Assembly (NCBI GenBank): GCA_965214115.1
Contig: CBDCAU010000003.1
Coordinates: 558,001-622,000, forward strand
Direction of reading: 5' to 3'
DNA from: Owenweeksia sp965214115
GTDB taxonomy: Bacteria > Bacteroidota > Bacteroidia > Flavobacteriales > Schleiferiaceae
DNA length: 64,000 bases
Shown: in pieces, positions 23,151-31,481 of the stretch
How positions within the stretch are numbered: the stretch's first letter is position 1
How the letters are laid out: the number at the start of each line of letters is the position of its first letter
The notes under the pieces: generated by a model
Databases searched by the model: none
What the model was told of the DNA's origin: nothing
What the model saw: only the letters and a program-made list of their open reading frames with translations
Made by a program: the position numbers and the translations under genes

Positions 23151-25331
23151 AAGATTTTCCTTAATAAAATCCGTCATTTTTTGATACAAGTGAAAGCGCG
23201 TGTTGCCGCCGAAAATCCCGTGGTTTTTATCGGGATAAACGAAAAGGTCGAACTGTTTGTCGGCTTGAACGAGCGCCTCGGTCATCCGCATCGTGTTTTG
23301 GAGGTGCACGTTGTCGTCCGCCGCGCCGTGTACCAAAAGGTAGTGGCCGCGCAGTTTTTCCACGTGATTGATAGGTGAGTTTTCATCGTAGCCGGTGGGG
23401 TTTTCCTGCGGGGTGCGCATATACCGTTCGGTATAAATGGTGTCGTAAAAGCGCCAATTGGTGACCGGCGCCACGGCGATGGCCAGCTTGAAAACGTCCG
23501 CGCCCTTGGTGATGCACAGGCTGCTCATATAGCCGCCGTAGCTCCAGCCCCAGATGCCGATGCGGTCGTCGTCGATGTAGGGCAAACTTTGCAGGTATTT
23601 CGCAGAGGCGATTTGGTCTTCCGTTTCGTATTTGCCTAATTCCTTGTAAGTTACGGTGCGGAAATCACGCCCGCGCGCGCCCGTCCCGCGGTTATCGACT
23701 GACACAATCACATAACCTTGGTTGGCCAAAGTTTGGTAATAAAAATGGTTGAAACTGTCCCATTGGTTTTTCACTGTTTGGGCGCCGGGGCCGCCATAAA
23801 CGAACATCAAAACGGGGTATTTTTTGGAGGCGTCAAAATCAGTCGGTTTTATCATCCAGCCGTTCAGTTTCACGCCGTATTCTGTTTCAAAATCAAAGAA
23901 TTCTTTTTCCGAAAGTTTATAATTATTGAGCTTGTTTTTGAGATTTTCATTATCGACAATCGTCCGCACCAATTTTCCATCGGAAGTATGCAAAGTTTCT
24001 TCGGTGGGATTTTTTATAGATGAAAAGGTATTCACAAAATAATTGAAACCTTCGCTGAAATCGGCGGAGTTCCAACCGCGCTTGGGGGAAAGCTTTTGTT
24101 TCTTTTTCCCTTTTAGATTGATACGGTAAACGCCGCGTTCCATCGGGCTTTCCTCGGCGCTTTGGTAATAAACGTAGCCGCTTTTTTCATCGATGCCGTA
24201 AAATTCGGAGACGGGCCATTCGCCTTTGGTAATTTGCCGTTTTTCACTCCCATTTTTATCAAAATGATAAATGTGATTGTACCCACCTTTTTCGGAAGTC
24301 CATATAAAACTTCCATCTTTTAAAAAGGTCAAATCATCATCAATATTGATGTAAGAAGGCGCAGTTTCTTCATACAAAAGCGTGGCGTTTTCTGTACCTG
24401 CTTTTGCTTTCCAAATCTTCAATTCGTTCTGTGGCCGGTTCATCGTAAAAATCACCAGTTCGTTTTGCGGCGTCCATTTGATGCGCGGGATGTATTCAAA
24501 TTCCTCAGGGATTTTGATTTTCGTCACCTTTTCCGTTTTCAAATCGAAAAAAGAAATATGTACCTCGCTGTTCGGCTCGCCCGCCTTGGGGTATTTGAAT
24601 TCCGATTCGGAAGGATACAAATTTTCGCCGTACAAATCCATCGAAAACAGTGGCACCTCCCGCTCATCAAACTGGTAAAACGCGATGAACTTCCCGTCCG
24701 GCGACCACTCGTAGCCTTTGTGAAAACTGAACTCTTCCTCATATACCCAGTCCACCGCGCCGGCGATGTAGACGTCTTCCTCGCCACGGCCGAAACTTTT
24801 CACCACACTATTTTCTCCTTCCTCAAGATCCAAGATGTGCATCCGGTTTTCATAAACATAAGCCACCTTATTCTCCGTGGGCGAAAAGCTGGCCAGTTGC
24901 TGCTTCCCTTCCACGGGAAGTTCGTTCAACTGGCTGGTTTCCAAATCATAAACAAAATAATTGGCCTTGCTGGAATGGCGGTAAATCGCTTCCGTCTCCG
25001 TGGCCAGCAACACTTTTTTTTCGTCCGGCGAAAAGCTGTAGCTGTCAAAGTTCACGTCTTTTCCGGTCTGTTCTTTCACCGCTTTCGCGGAAAGGATGTA
25101 GCCGTCGGATTCCGCCGTTTCGTAACTGAATTTTTCCAAAGTGGGGCTGCCCTTGGCTTGGGTGAGCGCGGTGTAGTACAATCCGTCCCGCATCGAGTTG
25201 AGGTTGGAAGTGCTCTGGGCGTAGAAGGTGTAGTTTTTCCAGACGTCTTCGAGGGTGACGGGTTGTTTTTGGGAAAAAGCGGAAATCGTGAAAAACAAAA
25301 TCGCGACAAGCGAATACAAACGGGTGTTCAT
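23148..25331 (-). CDS. Dipeptidyl peptidase IV-like serine peptidase (family S9B)
   Basis: 727 residues from ATG 25331 (signal MNTRLYSLVAILFFTISAFS; 25 codons trimmed). The N-terminal beta-propeller carries DWVYEEEFSFH, the double-glutamate motif that binds the free N-terminus of substrates in DPP IV. The C-terminal alpha/beta hydrolase has serine in GWSYGGYMSS, aspartate in HGAADDNVH and histidine in DKNHGIFG. It removes N-terminal X-Pro or X-Ala dipeptides, probably in the periplasm or at the surface. The neighbouring peptide transporter would take up the products. Confidence 0.93.
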   Translation of the reverse strand: MNTRLYSLVAILFFTISAFSQKQPVTLEDVWKNYTFYAQSTSNLNSMRDGLYYTALTQAKGSPTLEKFSYETAESDGYILSAKAVKEQTGKDVNFDSYSFSPDEKKVLLATETEAIYRHSSKANYFVYDLETSQLNELPVEGKQQLASFSPTENKVAYVYENRMHILDLEEGENSVVKSFGRGEEDVYIAGAVDWVYEEEFSFHKGYEWSPDGKFIAFYQFDEREVPLFSMDLYGENLYPSESEFKYPKAGEPNSEVHISFFDLKTEKVTKIKIPEEFEYIPRIKWTPQNELVIFTMNRPQNELKIWKAKAGTENATLLYEETAPSYINIDDDLTFLKDGSFIWTSEKGGYNHIYHFDKNGSEKRQITKGEWPVSEFYGIDEKSGYVYYQSAEESPMERGVYRINLKGKKKQKLSPKRGWNSADFSEGFNYFVNTFSSIKNPTEETLHTSDGKLVRTIVDNENLKNKLNNYKLSEKEFFDFETEYGVKLNGWMIKPTDFDASKKYPVLMFVYGGPGAQTVKNQWDSFNHFYYQTLANQGYVIVSVDNRGTGARGRDFRTVTYKELGKYETEDQIASAKYLQSLPYIDDDRIGIWGWSYGGYMSSLCITKGADVFKLAIAVAPVTNWRFYDTIYTERYMRTPQENPTGYDENSPINHVEKLRGHYLLVHGAADDNVHLQNTMRMTEALVQADKQFDLFVYPDKNHGIFGGNTRFHLYQKMTDFIKENL

Positions 25332-25402
25332 TTTTGGATGAGATTTTTTTGAAAGGGGAGCGAAAGTAGGGAATTTGGGGTTTTTAGTTTTGAAAGCAAA
25401 TA

Positions 25403-25756
25403 TCATTTCAGCGGGCGGATCCTGACTTTGTTCTCGCGGATTACCACAAACGAATTTGGAATTCGCTCCTCGATGGTTTGAATGGAGCGCAAGACGATTT
25501 GGGCTTTTTTCGGGTTTTCCATATTATCCAACCGTATCAAAACGACCCCGTGATTTGCCATTTTAAACCGGAAGACGAGTTCTCCAAAATCTTTGTCTTC
25601 CGTTATTAAGATCGCTTTGGTATCCTCGGCCCTCTTTAGAACTTTTTCATCTTTGATGCCGGGTGAAATTTCTTTGATGTCTTCCACCACATAATTCTCC
25701 CACCGGAGCAATGTGGTGATGGGGCCATCCACGCTTTCGTCAATCAAAAAGCGCAT
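25403..25756 (-). CDS. DUF5615 PIN-like protein, putative toxin
   Basis: 117 residues. The start MRFLIDESVDGPI, the middle ILITEDKDFGELVF and the following VVLIRL strand match the PIN-like DUF5615/Mut7-C group, whose acidic residues suggest metal-dependent RNase activity. It lies 3 bases after the DUF433 gene, the standard order of antitoxin then toxin in this predicted toxin-antitoxin type. No experimental proof exists for most members. Confidence 0.85.
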   Translation of the reverse strand: MRFLIDESVDGPITTLLRWENYVVEDIKEISPGIKDEKVLKRAEDTKAILITEDKDFGELVFRFKMANHGVVLIRLDNMENPKKAQIVLRSIQTIEERIPNSFVVIRENKVRIRPLK

Positions 25757-25759
25757 TAT

Positions 25760-25990
25760 TTAAGAGACTACGGGGAAAGGATCAACGCTGCGAATGGACT
25801 CGGCCGCGAAGGCCATACAGGCATAGATGTCCGCTTCATTTATATGGGGATATGCCTCCAGCAGTTTTGGGACGGAGATGCCGTGCGAGAGTTTTTCCAG
25901 GACCAAGTCCACGGGAACACGCGTTCCAATAATGACAGGCTTGCCAAACATTATTTCCGAGTCCGAATGAATGTATTTTTTCCAATCCAT
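25760..25990 (-). CDS. DUF433 antitoxin-like protein
   Basis: 76 residues from ATG 25990; 19 upstream codons of the open frame are not conserved. GKPVIIGTRVPVDLVLEKLS is the DUF433 signature, followed by PHINEADIYACMAFAAE. It is a small winged-helix-like domain thought to bind DNA and neutralise the PIN-like partner 3 bases downstream. Confidence 0.87.
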   Translation of the reverse strand: MDWKKYIHSDSEIMFGKPVIIGTRVPVDLVLEKLSHGISVPKLLEAYPHINEADIYACMAFAAESIRSVDPFPVVS

Positions 25991-26106
25991 CCAGCAAAAA
26001 TAGAAAATGTACTGTTTCGGATTTTGCGGTACTTTTTTGAATTTCAATCTTTTTGATTTCCGATTTGTTTCGAGTTTACTATTTCGATTTTAGAATTTCC
26101 CATAAA

Positions 26107-27510
26107 ATGCCCTTCAACAAAATCACAGATTCCCTCGCCCAAAAACTCACCGCCATTGTCGGTCCGAAAAACGCTTCCCGCGAAAGTAAAATCCTCCAAA
26201 TGTTTTCCCACGACGAAACGGAGGATTTGAGATTCTTACCGGAAATGGTTTTGAAACCGACTGACGCCCAGCAAGTTTCGGAGATTCTGAAAATCTGTAC
26301 GGAACACAAAATCCCCGTAACCCCCGCCGCCGCGCGCACAGGATTGAGCGGCGGCGCGCTGCCCGTGGAAGGCGGCGTTTCCCTTTCGATAGAACACTTT
26401 GATAAAATCATCGAAATCGACGAGCGGAACTTGCAAGCCACGGCGGAAAGTGGCGTCATCAACCAAGTGTTTCACAATGCCTGTAAAGAAAAAGACCTCT
26501 TTTACCCGCCCGACCCCAGCAGTTGGGGGACGTCCACTTTGGGAGGAAATATCGCGCTGAACGCGGGTGGCCCCAAAGCCGTAAAGTACGGAATCACAGG
26601 TTCTTATGTTTTGAATTTGGAAGTGGTTTTGCCCACGGGTGAAATTATCTGGACGGGCGCGAACGTCTTGAAAAATTCCACGGGCTACAATCTCACCCAA
26701 CTTTTCGTGGGCAGCGAAGGCACATTGGGCGTGGTCACGAAGGCGGTTTTCAAATTGATTCCCTATCCCAAAAAAGATTTGCTAATGCTCGTCCCGTTCG
26801 CTTCGGCGGAAAAGGCGTGCGAAGCGGTGTCGGCGATTTTCCGTGCGGGGATTACGCCCAGCGGAATGGAATTTATGGAGCGGGATGCCATTGATTGGAC
26901 ATTGCAATACGTTGAGGATATGCAACTTCCGATTGGGGACGAAGTGCAGGCGCATCTTTTAATAGAAGTGGACGGCGACCACGAAGAAATTTTGATGAAA
27001 GATTGTGAACGGATGGCGGAAATCGTGGCGGACTTTGGTGCGGGCGAAGTCTTGTTTGCTGATAATCAAAATGATAAAGACGCACTTTGGAAATTGCGGC
27101 GGCGCGTGGGCGAAGCGGTGAAATCGCATTCTGTTTACAAAGAAGAAGACACGGTGGTGCCGCGCGCGGAATTGGCGAGGCTGCTAAAAGGTGTAAAGGA
27201 AATCGGACAAAAGTGGGGTTTCAAAAGTGTGTGCTACGGCCACGCGGGTGATGGAAATCTGCACGTGAACATCGTAAAAGGAAGAATGACCGACGAGGCT
27301 TGGAAAAAGGATTTGCCGAAGGGCATCCGCGAAATTTTTGCCTTGACCAAGCGGCTGGGTGGCACAATTAGTGGCGAACACGGGATTGGTTTTGTGCAGA
27401 AAAGTTTTTTGGATATCGTGTTTGATTCTAAAATGATTAGCCTCCAAAAGGAAATAAAAAGCGTTTTTGACCCCGCCGGAATTATGAATCCGGGCAAGGT
27501 CTTTCTCTGA
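26107..27510 (+). CDS. FAD-linked oxidase, GlcD/D-lactate dehydrogenase type
   Basis: 467 residues from ATG 26107. The FAD-binding PCMH domain shows PVTPAAARTGLSGGALPVEG and SWGTSTLGGNIALNAGGP. The C-terminal cap has CYGHAGDGNLHVN and SGEHGIGFVQK, typical of glycolate oxidase subunit GlcD and D-lactate dehydrogenases. It oxidises a 2-hydroxy acid such as glycolate or D-lactate. GlcE/GlcF-like partners are not adjacent, so a self-contained D-lactate dehydrogenase is at least as likely. Confidence 0.9.
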   Translation: MPFNKITDSLAQKLTAIVGPKNASRESKILQMFSHDETEDLRFLPEMVLKPTDAQQVSEILKICTEHKIPVTPAAARTGLSGGALPVEGGVSLSIEHFDKIIEIDERNLQATAESGVINQVFHNACKEKDLFYPPDPSSWGTSTLGGNIALNAGGPKAVKYGITGSYVLNLEVVLPTGEIIWTGANVLKNSTGYNLTQLFVGSEGTLGVVTKAVFKLIPYPKKDLLMLVPFASAEKACEAVSAIFRAGITPSGMEFMERDAIDWTLQYVEDMQLPIGDEVQAHLLIEVDGDHEEILMKDCERMAEIVADFGAGEVLFADNQNDKDALWKLRRRVGEAVKSHSVYKEEDTVVPRAELARLLKGVKEIGQKWGFKSVCYGHAGDGNLHVNIVKGRMTDEAWKKDLPKGIREIFALTKRLGGTISGEHGIGFVQKSFLDIVFDSKMISLQKEIKSVFDPAGIMNPGKVFL

Positions 27511-27540
27511 AAAATGTGTAGGGAAAATCGGGTTTTCTTT

Positions 27541-27548
27541 TATCTTCG
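27541..27548 (+). promoter_or_regulatory. Putative -7 element TATCTTCG
   Basis: One mismatch from TAnnTTTG, 20 bases before the kinase ATG at 27569. Confidence 0.35.
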
Positions 27549-27568
27549 CTTTCGAAAACTCAAAACAA

Positions 27569-28810
27569 ATGCCTCAAAATCTTGCTTTAGCTCACCGTCG
27601 CCCCAGCTCGGAGTTGACGGAAAGCGACCTTTCCCATTCCGAAAAAATTGTAGGGAAATCGCCACACAACGAAACGGAAGCGGCCGACTGCCTGCCCGGC
27701 CAAACGCTGGGGGCAATGTACCAAGAGGCGGCGTTGAATTCCCTTTCGGCGGGCTGCCTGCTTTTGGGGCCCGATCTTCGGCTGCGCTATTTCAATCTTG
27801 CAGCGGACAATCTGCTTCACCACTTCATCGGCCAAACTATGCGCGTGGGACAGGATTTTAGGCTCTTGGTGAACGAAGGTTTCTCGGAAGAATTCGAGCA
27901 ATATTTTGAACTGGCTCTGAAAGGCGAAACGGTGAAAACCGAGCGCGCCTTGCTTTATATTGAAGAAAATGAAAAATGGGTGCGGCTCACCTTTGCCCCG
28001 GCACGGAATGCACGGCGAAAGATTTTCGGCGTCAGCCTCACGATGGAAGATATTACCAAGGCCAAGCGCGCGGAAAACCTGATTTTGAAAAACAATCAAA
28101 AACTAAAAAAGACCAATCAGGAACTGGAGAAGTTTGTCTATAGCGTGGCGCACGATTTGCGCAGCCCAATCTCTAACGTGCTGGGCCTGAATTATTTGGC
28201 CAAAACCAGCAAGACCTTTGATGAAGCACACGGTTTCTTGACAATGGTAGATGCCTCCTTAGCGCGGATGGATGAATTTGTCCGCAACATCTTAGACCAC
28301 TCGCGCAACAGCCAGCAGCAGGTGCTGGGGCAAATTTCCATCGCCGATTTTATACAAAACCTTCTCAAAGAGCACCGCTTGCTGGTTTTGCAAGAGGGCG
28401 TCCAGATTAATACCGAAATAGACCCCAACCTGATGTGGAATTCTGATTCTCATCGCCTTTCGGTGATTCTCAACAACCTGATAAGCAATGCTTTAAAATA
28501 CCACGATCCCTTAAAGGAAGATCGCTGGGTGCGCATTTCCGCCGAGATAGCCGAACGCGGCGGCCGCCCCCTGCTGCGGCTGGTGGTGGAAGACAACGGT
28601 GCGGGAATCGCCGCCGAACACCTGCCCCGGCTCTATCAAATGTTCTACACGGCCAACCCCCAAGCCAAAGGTTCGGGCATCGGCCTTTCCATCCTAAAAG
28701 ACGCGGTTGTTCAACTAAAGGGCGAGGTGGAAGTGGACTCGGAACTGGGCCACGGCACCACGTTTTCGGTAGAATTGCCGCTGCTGGCCAATGGTAATGA
28801 AGAATCCTGA
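27569..28810 (+). CDS. PAS-domain sensor histidine kinase, soluble orphan
   Basis: 413 residues with no membrane segment. A disordered N-terminus (about 1-45) precedes a PAS domain (about 50-165; SAGCLLLGPDLRLRYFNLAA, later VSLTMEDITKAKRAE). A coiled coil leads to the HisKA motif YSVAHDLRSPISNV with the phosphoacceptor histidine. ATPase boxes are NNLISNALKYHD, VVEDNGAGI and GSGIGLSILK. It should be a cytoplasmic kinase sensing an internal ligand or redox state. No response-regulator gene is adjacent. Confidence 0.9.
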   Translation: MPQNLALAHRRPSSELTESDLSHSEKIVGKSPHNETEAADCLPGQTLGAMYQEAALNSLSAGCLLLGPDLRLRYFNLAADNLLHHFIGQTMRVGQDFRLLVNEGFSEEFEQYFELALKGETVKTERALLYIEENEKWVRLTFAPARNARRKIFGVSLTMEDITKAKRAENLILKNNQKLKKTNQELEKFVYSVAHDLRSPISNVLGLNYLAKTSKTFDEAHGFLTMVDASLARMDEFVRNILDHSRNSQQQVLGQISIADFIQNLLKEHRLLVLQEGVQINTEIDPNLMWNSDSHRLSVILNNLISNALKYHDPLKEDRWVRISAEIAERGGRPLLRLVVEDNGAGIAAEHLPRLYQMFYTANPQAKGSGIGLSILKDAVVQLKGEVEVDSELGHGTTFSVELPLLANGNEES

Positions 28811-28952
28811 GGTGCCGCGCCGCGAATCTTGGTGCGAATTATTTTTGATAGAAAGTGAGCCGCTTTTGCGTTCATTCCAACGCGCTCTTTTCCAAAAAAA
28901 AAGCCGTCCGCCCGAAAACAAATTTTGGCGTTGGCGGGAATCCGATATTTCC

Positions 28953-28960
28953 TATCCTTG
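28953..28960 (+). promoter_or_regulatory. Putative -7 element TATCCTTG
   Basis: One mismatch from TAnnTTTG, 33 bases before the ATG of the T9SS protein at 28994. Confidence 0.4.
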
Positions 28961-28993
28961 CGCCTTCGAACTAAAAATCAAAACGATAGTGCT

Positions 28994-31357
28994 ATGAAAA
29001 TTTTTACCCGCTTTTTCCTGTTCCTGCTGCTTTGTTCCGCTTTCGCGGGAAATGCTACTCATTTGAGGGGCGGCTACATTTCTTGGGAATGCCAAGGCAA
29101 TGGGCAGTATGTTTTTACCTTGGATTTGGTGCGGGAAACTGCCGGCAATCAAGCCTCTCTTCCTTCATCCACCAATATTAGTGGCCCAGTAAGTATTCCG
29201 GTAAGCCGGACTACGATAGACGGCGATACTTGTGGGGACTATGAAGTGCATCATTACCAGTCTCAACCCATCAACTTAACCGGCGCGCCCCCAGCGGCAG
29301 GCTGGACTTTTTCGTGGAACATTTGCTGTCGGCCCGGCACCGTGGTTTCAGGGCAGGCCAATACCAGTATCTTCCTTTATTCCAAAATGTACAATTCGCC
29401 CAGCGGTTGCCATTCTGCCCCGCAGATGAATGAATTTCAAGGATTGCTGCTGGATGGCGCCAACGTGCTGAACGCAAGTGCCACGGCAGGACAACCAGGC
29501 GACTCCCTTTTTTACTCGTTGGTAGCGGCTCAAGACGGGAACAATTCTTCTGTGATTTATAGCTCAGGCTATTCCTTTGATAATCCTTTTCCCAATTCCA
29601 ATCAAGATGCCCTGAATGCCGATGCTGCCTTGGATTCTTCAAATGGTCTTATTTATTACGGTATCAACTCGGCCATCTTCGGCGGCTACGTCTTGGCGGT
29701 GGAAGTCCAGTGCTGGAACGGTGGCCAATTGGTATCTGAAAATTATTTGGACAACACTTTATTTTTCAAGGGCTCACGGTCAGGCTCGCCGCCCACCGCT
29801 TTTATCGACACCGCCATTTACCAAAATATCTCCCGCGTTGATTCTTCTTCTTATCAAACCACGGCCTTCGTGGGCGATACGGTGCGGTTCGATGTTAGCG
29901 CATTTGATTTTGACCTGACATCGAGCGGCCAGCCGCAGTCCATCACCTTTTCGGGCAGCGGCGCGGCTTTGAACACTCCTTTCGGCGGCGGGGTTTATAA
30001 TGTAAATGCCTCCGTTTCCCCCGTTTCGCCGCAAGCGGGTTTTACCTCGGCGCTCAACAATAAGGTGAAATTCGAATGGGCAGTCGGCACGGAACATTTG
30101 GCCGGCAACGGAAGCCACCACTTTGTTTTTAGCTATGATGATAATGCTTGCGGGCGGAGCTACCTCGCGGTGAAAGTGCAAGTGAAACTGGCGGCCGACA
30201 TCGGCCTCGATACTACTTATGTTTGTCTGGGAGACACCACGCCGTTATTCGGTGCCACCGCCAGCGGCAGTTTTCTGTGGTCGCCCAATGTGGCTATTTC
30301 CGGTACCACGGATTCCGTCCCCCGCGTTTTTCCCACTTCTGACCAGCTTTATTATTTGGAAGACCCGCAGAATCCCGGTCAGAAAGATTCCGTTTGGGTC
30401 ATCGTGCAGCCGCCCGCATTTTTCCAGTTGGATACCGTTGATGGCAGTCTCGTCCTGACCGATTCCACTACTGGTTCCAACCTCACTTTTTGGTATTTCA
30501 ACGGGGTGCAGTTCGCCCATCCGTTTGATACCTTGGTGCCGTTTGCGCCGGGCCAGTATTGGGTGGAAAAGTTTACCCTCGGCTGCACCTACCAATCCGA
30601 TACGTTTACGGTGAACCCCGACGGCAGTTTTGCGATGGTGCATCCCGGCAACGGAAATTTGGGCGGCGTTCTGACGATGAACCAAACGGCGCTTGCCGTC
30701 CAATTTAGTTTGGATGCCGGTGCCGCAGGGGAGTTGGAGCAAATCACCATCCCGGGCATTTTGGATTTTCCCGGCAAGCTGCCCGCCGACCGTTTGCGGG
30801 TGAAAATTTACGATGCGGCGAACACGGAAATATGGAGCTTGGATACCCTCGTTACGGGCGTCCGCTACGCGCTTTTCGAGATTCCGGTAAACGGAATTTC
30901 CTTGGCCGCCGATGCGGATTACCATTTGGTAGTGGAGGGGGATTCGGGTTTTGCGATGTTTTTTTATGATAATGTGCAAACCCCCGCTACCCCTTGGAAC
31001 AATGGCTTGACCATCAAAAGCTTAGGCAGCGGCGATATGGATCTTTTCCCAGCTTTCACTCCTTCTGATAAGTTGTTGCCCATTACTTTTCAGGTCAAAA
31101 ACACCATTGGTTTGGAAAGTTTTTCCGCTGGGCGTTTCGAGATTTTCCCCAATCCCGCCAAGGAAAGTTTTACGATCAAAAACCTGAAACTGGGCGGTGA
31201 GATTCAACTGCTGGATTTGAACGGTAAAATCCTGAAAGAGCAGGAGATTTTGGGATCACAAATCACGCTTTCGCGCGATGGTTTGCCCAGCGGGATGTAT
31301 CTGCTGCGGTATAATTTGGATAGCAATTCCACCGTGCAGAAAATCATCTTCGAATAA
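28994..31357 (+). CDS. Large secreted protein with T9SS type A sorting domain (tandem copy 1)
   Basis: 787 residues. The start is at the signal peptide MKIFTRFFLFLLLCSAFAG. The mature part opens with NATHLRGGYISWECQGNGQY, the ATH-x-GG module that begins many gliding- or surface-type Bacteroidota proteins. Beta-sandwich-like repeats fill the centre (FVGDTVRFDVSAFDFD, LGDTTPLFGATASGSF, YYLEDPQNPGQKDSVWV). The last ~85 residues are the T9SS type A signal (FEIFPNPAKESFTI ... SGMYLLRYN). It should be exported through the Por system and anchored or released at the cell surface. The next gene is a paralogue. Confidence 0.87.
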   Translation: MKIFTRFFLFLLLCSAFAGNATHLRGGYISWECQGNGQYVFTLDLVRETAGNQASLPSSTNISGPVSIPVSRTTIDGDTCGDYEVHHYQSQPINLTGAPPAAGWTFSWNICCRPGTVVSGQANTSIFLYSKMYNSPSGCHSAPQMNEFQGLLLDGANVLNASATAGQPGDSLFYSLVAAQDGNNSSVIYSSGYSFDNPFPNSNQDALNADAALDSSNGLIYYGINSAIFGGYVLAVEVQCWNGGQLVSENYLDNTLFFKGSRSGSPPTAFIDTAIYQNISRVDSSSYQTTAFVGDTVRFDVSAFDFDLTSSGQPQSITFSGSGAALNTPFGGGVYNVNASVSPVSPQAGFTSALNNKVKFEWAVGTEHLAGNGSHHFVFSYDDNACGRSYLAVKVQVKLAADIGLDTTYVCLGDTTPLFGATASGSFLWSPNVAISGTTDSVPRVFPTSDQLYYLEDPQNPGQKDSVWVIVQPPAFFQLDTVDGSLVLTDSTTGSNLTFWYFNGVQFAHPFDTLVPFAPGQYWVEKFTLGCTYQSDTFTVNPDGSFAMVHPGNGNLGGVLTMNQTALAVQFSLDAGAAGELEQITIPGILDFPGKLPADRLRVKIYDAANTEIWSLDTLVTGVRYALFEIPVNGISLAADADYHLVVEGDSGFAMFFYDNVQTPATPWNNGLTIKSLGSGDMDLFPAFTPSDKLLPITFQVKNTIGLESFSAGRFEIFPNPAKESFTIKNLKLGGEIQLLDLNGKILKEQEILGSQITLSRDGLPSGMYLLRYNLDSNSTVQKIIFE

Positions 31358-31380
31358 TAGGCACAAACTCGGTCAATCAA

Positions 31381-31425
31381 GGCGGCGGCTCATTTTTAGA
31401 AAAGAAAATGGGCCGCCGCTTTTTC
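31381..31425 (+). terminator. Terminator between the tandem T9SS genes
   Basis: Stem GCGGCGGC / GCCGCCGC extended by ATTTT/AAAAT, followed by TTTTC. It separates the two paralogues, so each is probably transcribed alone or the second has its own promoter. Confidence 0.75.
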
Positions 31426-31481
31426 TCTTTGTCAGCATTTTCTTTTATTGGAATTTTGCAAAATTCTTATCTCCCCTTTTT

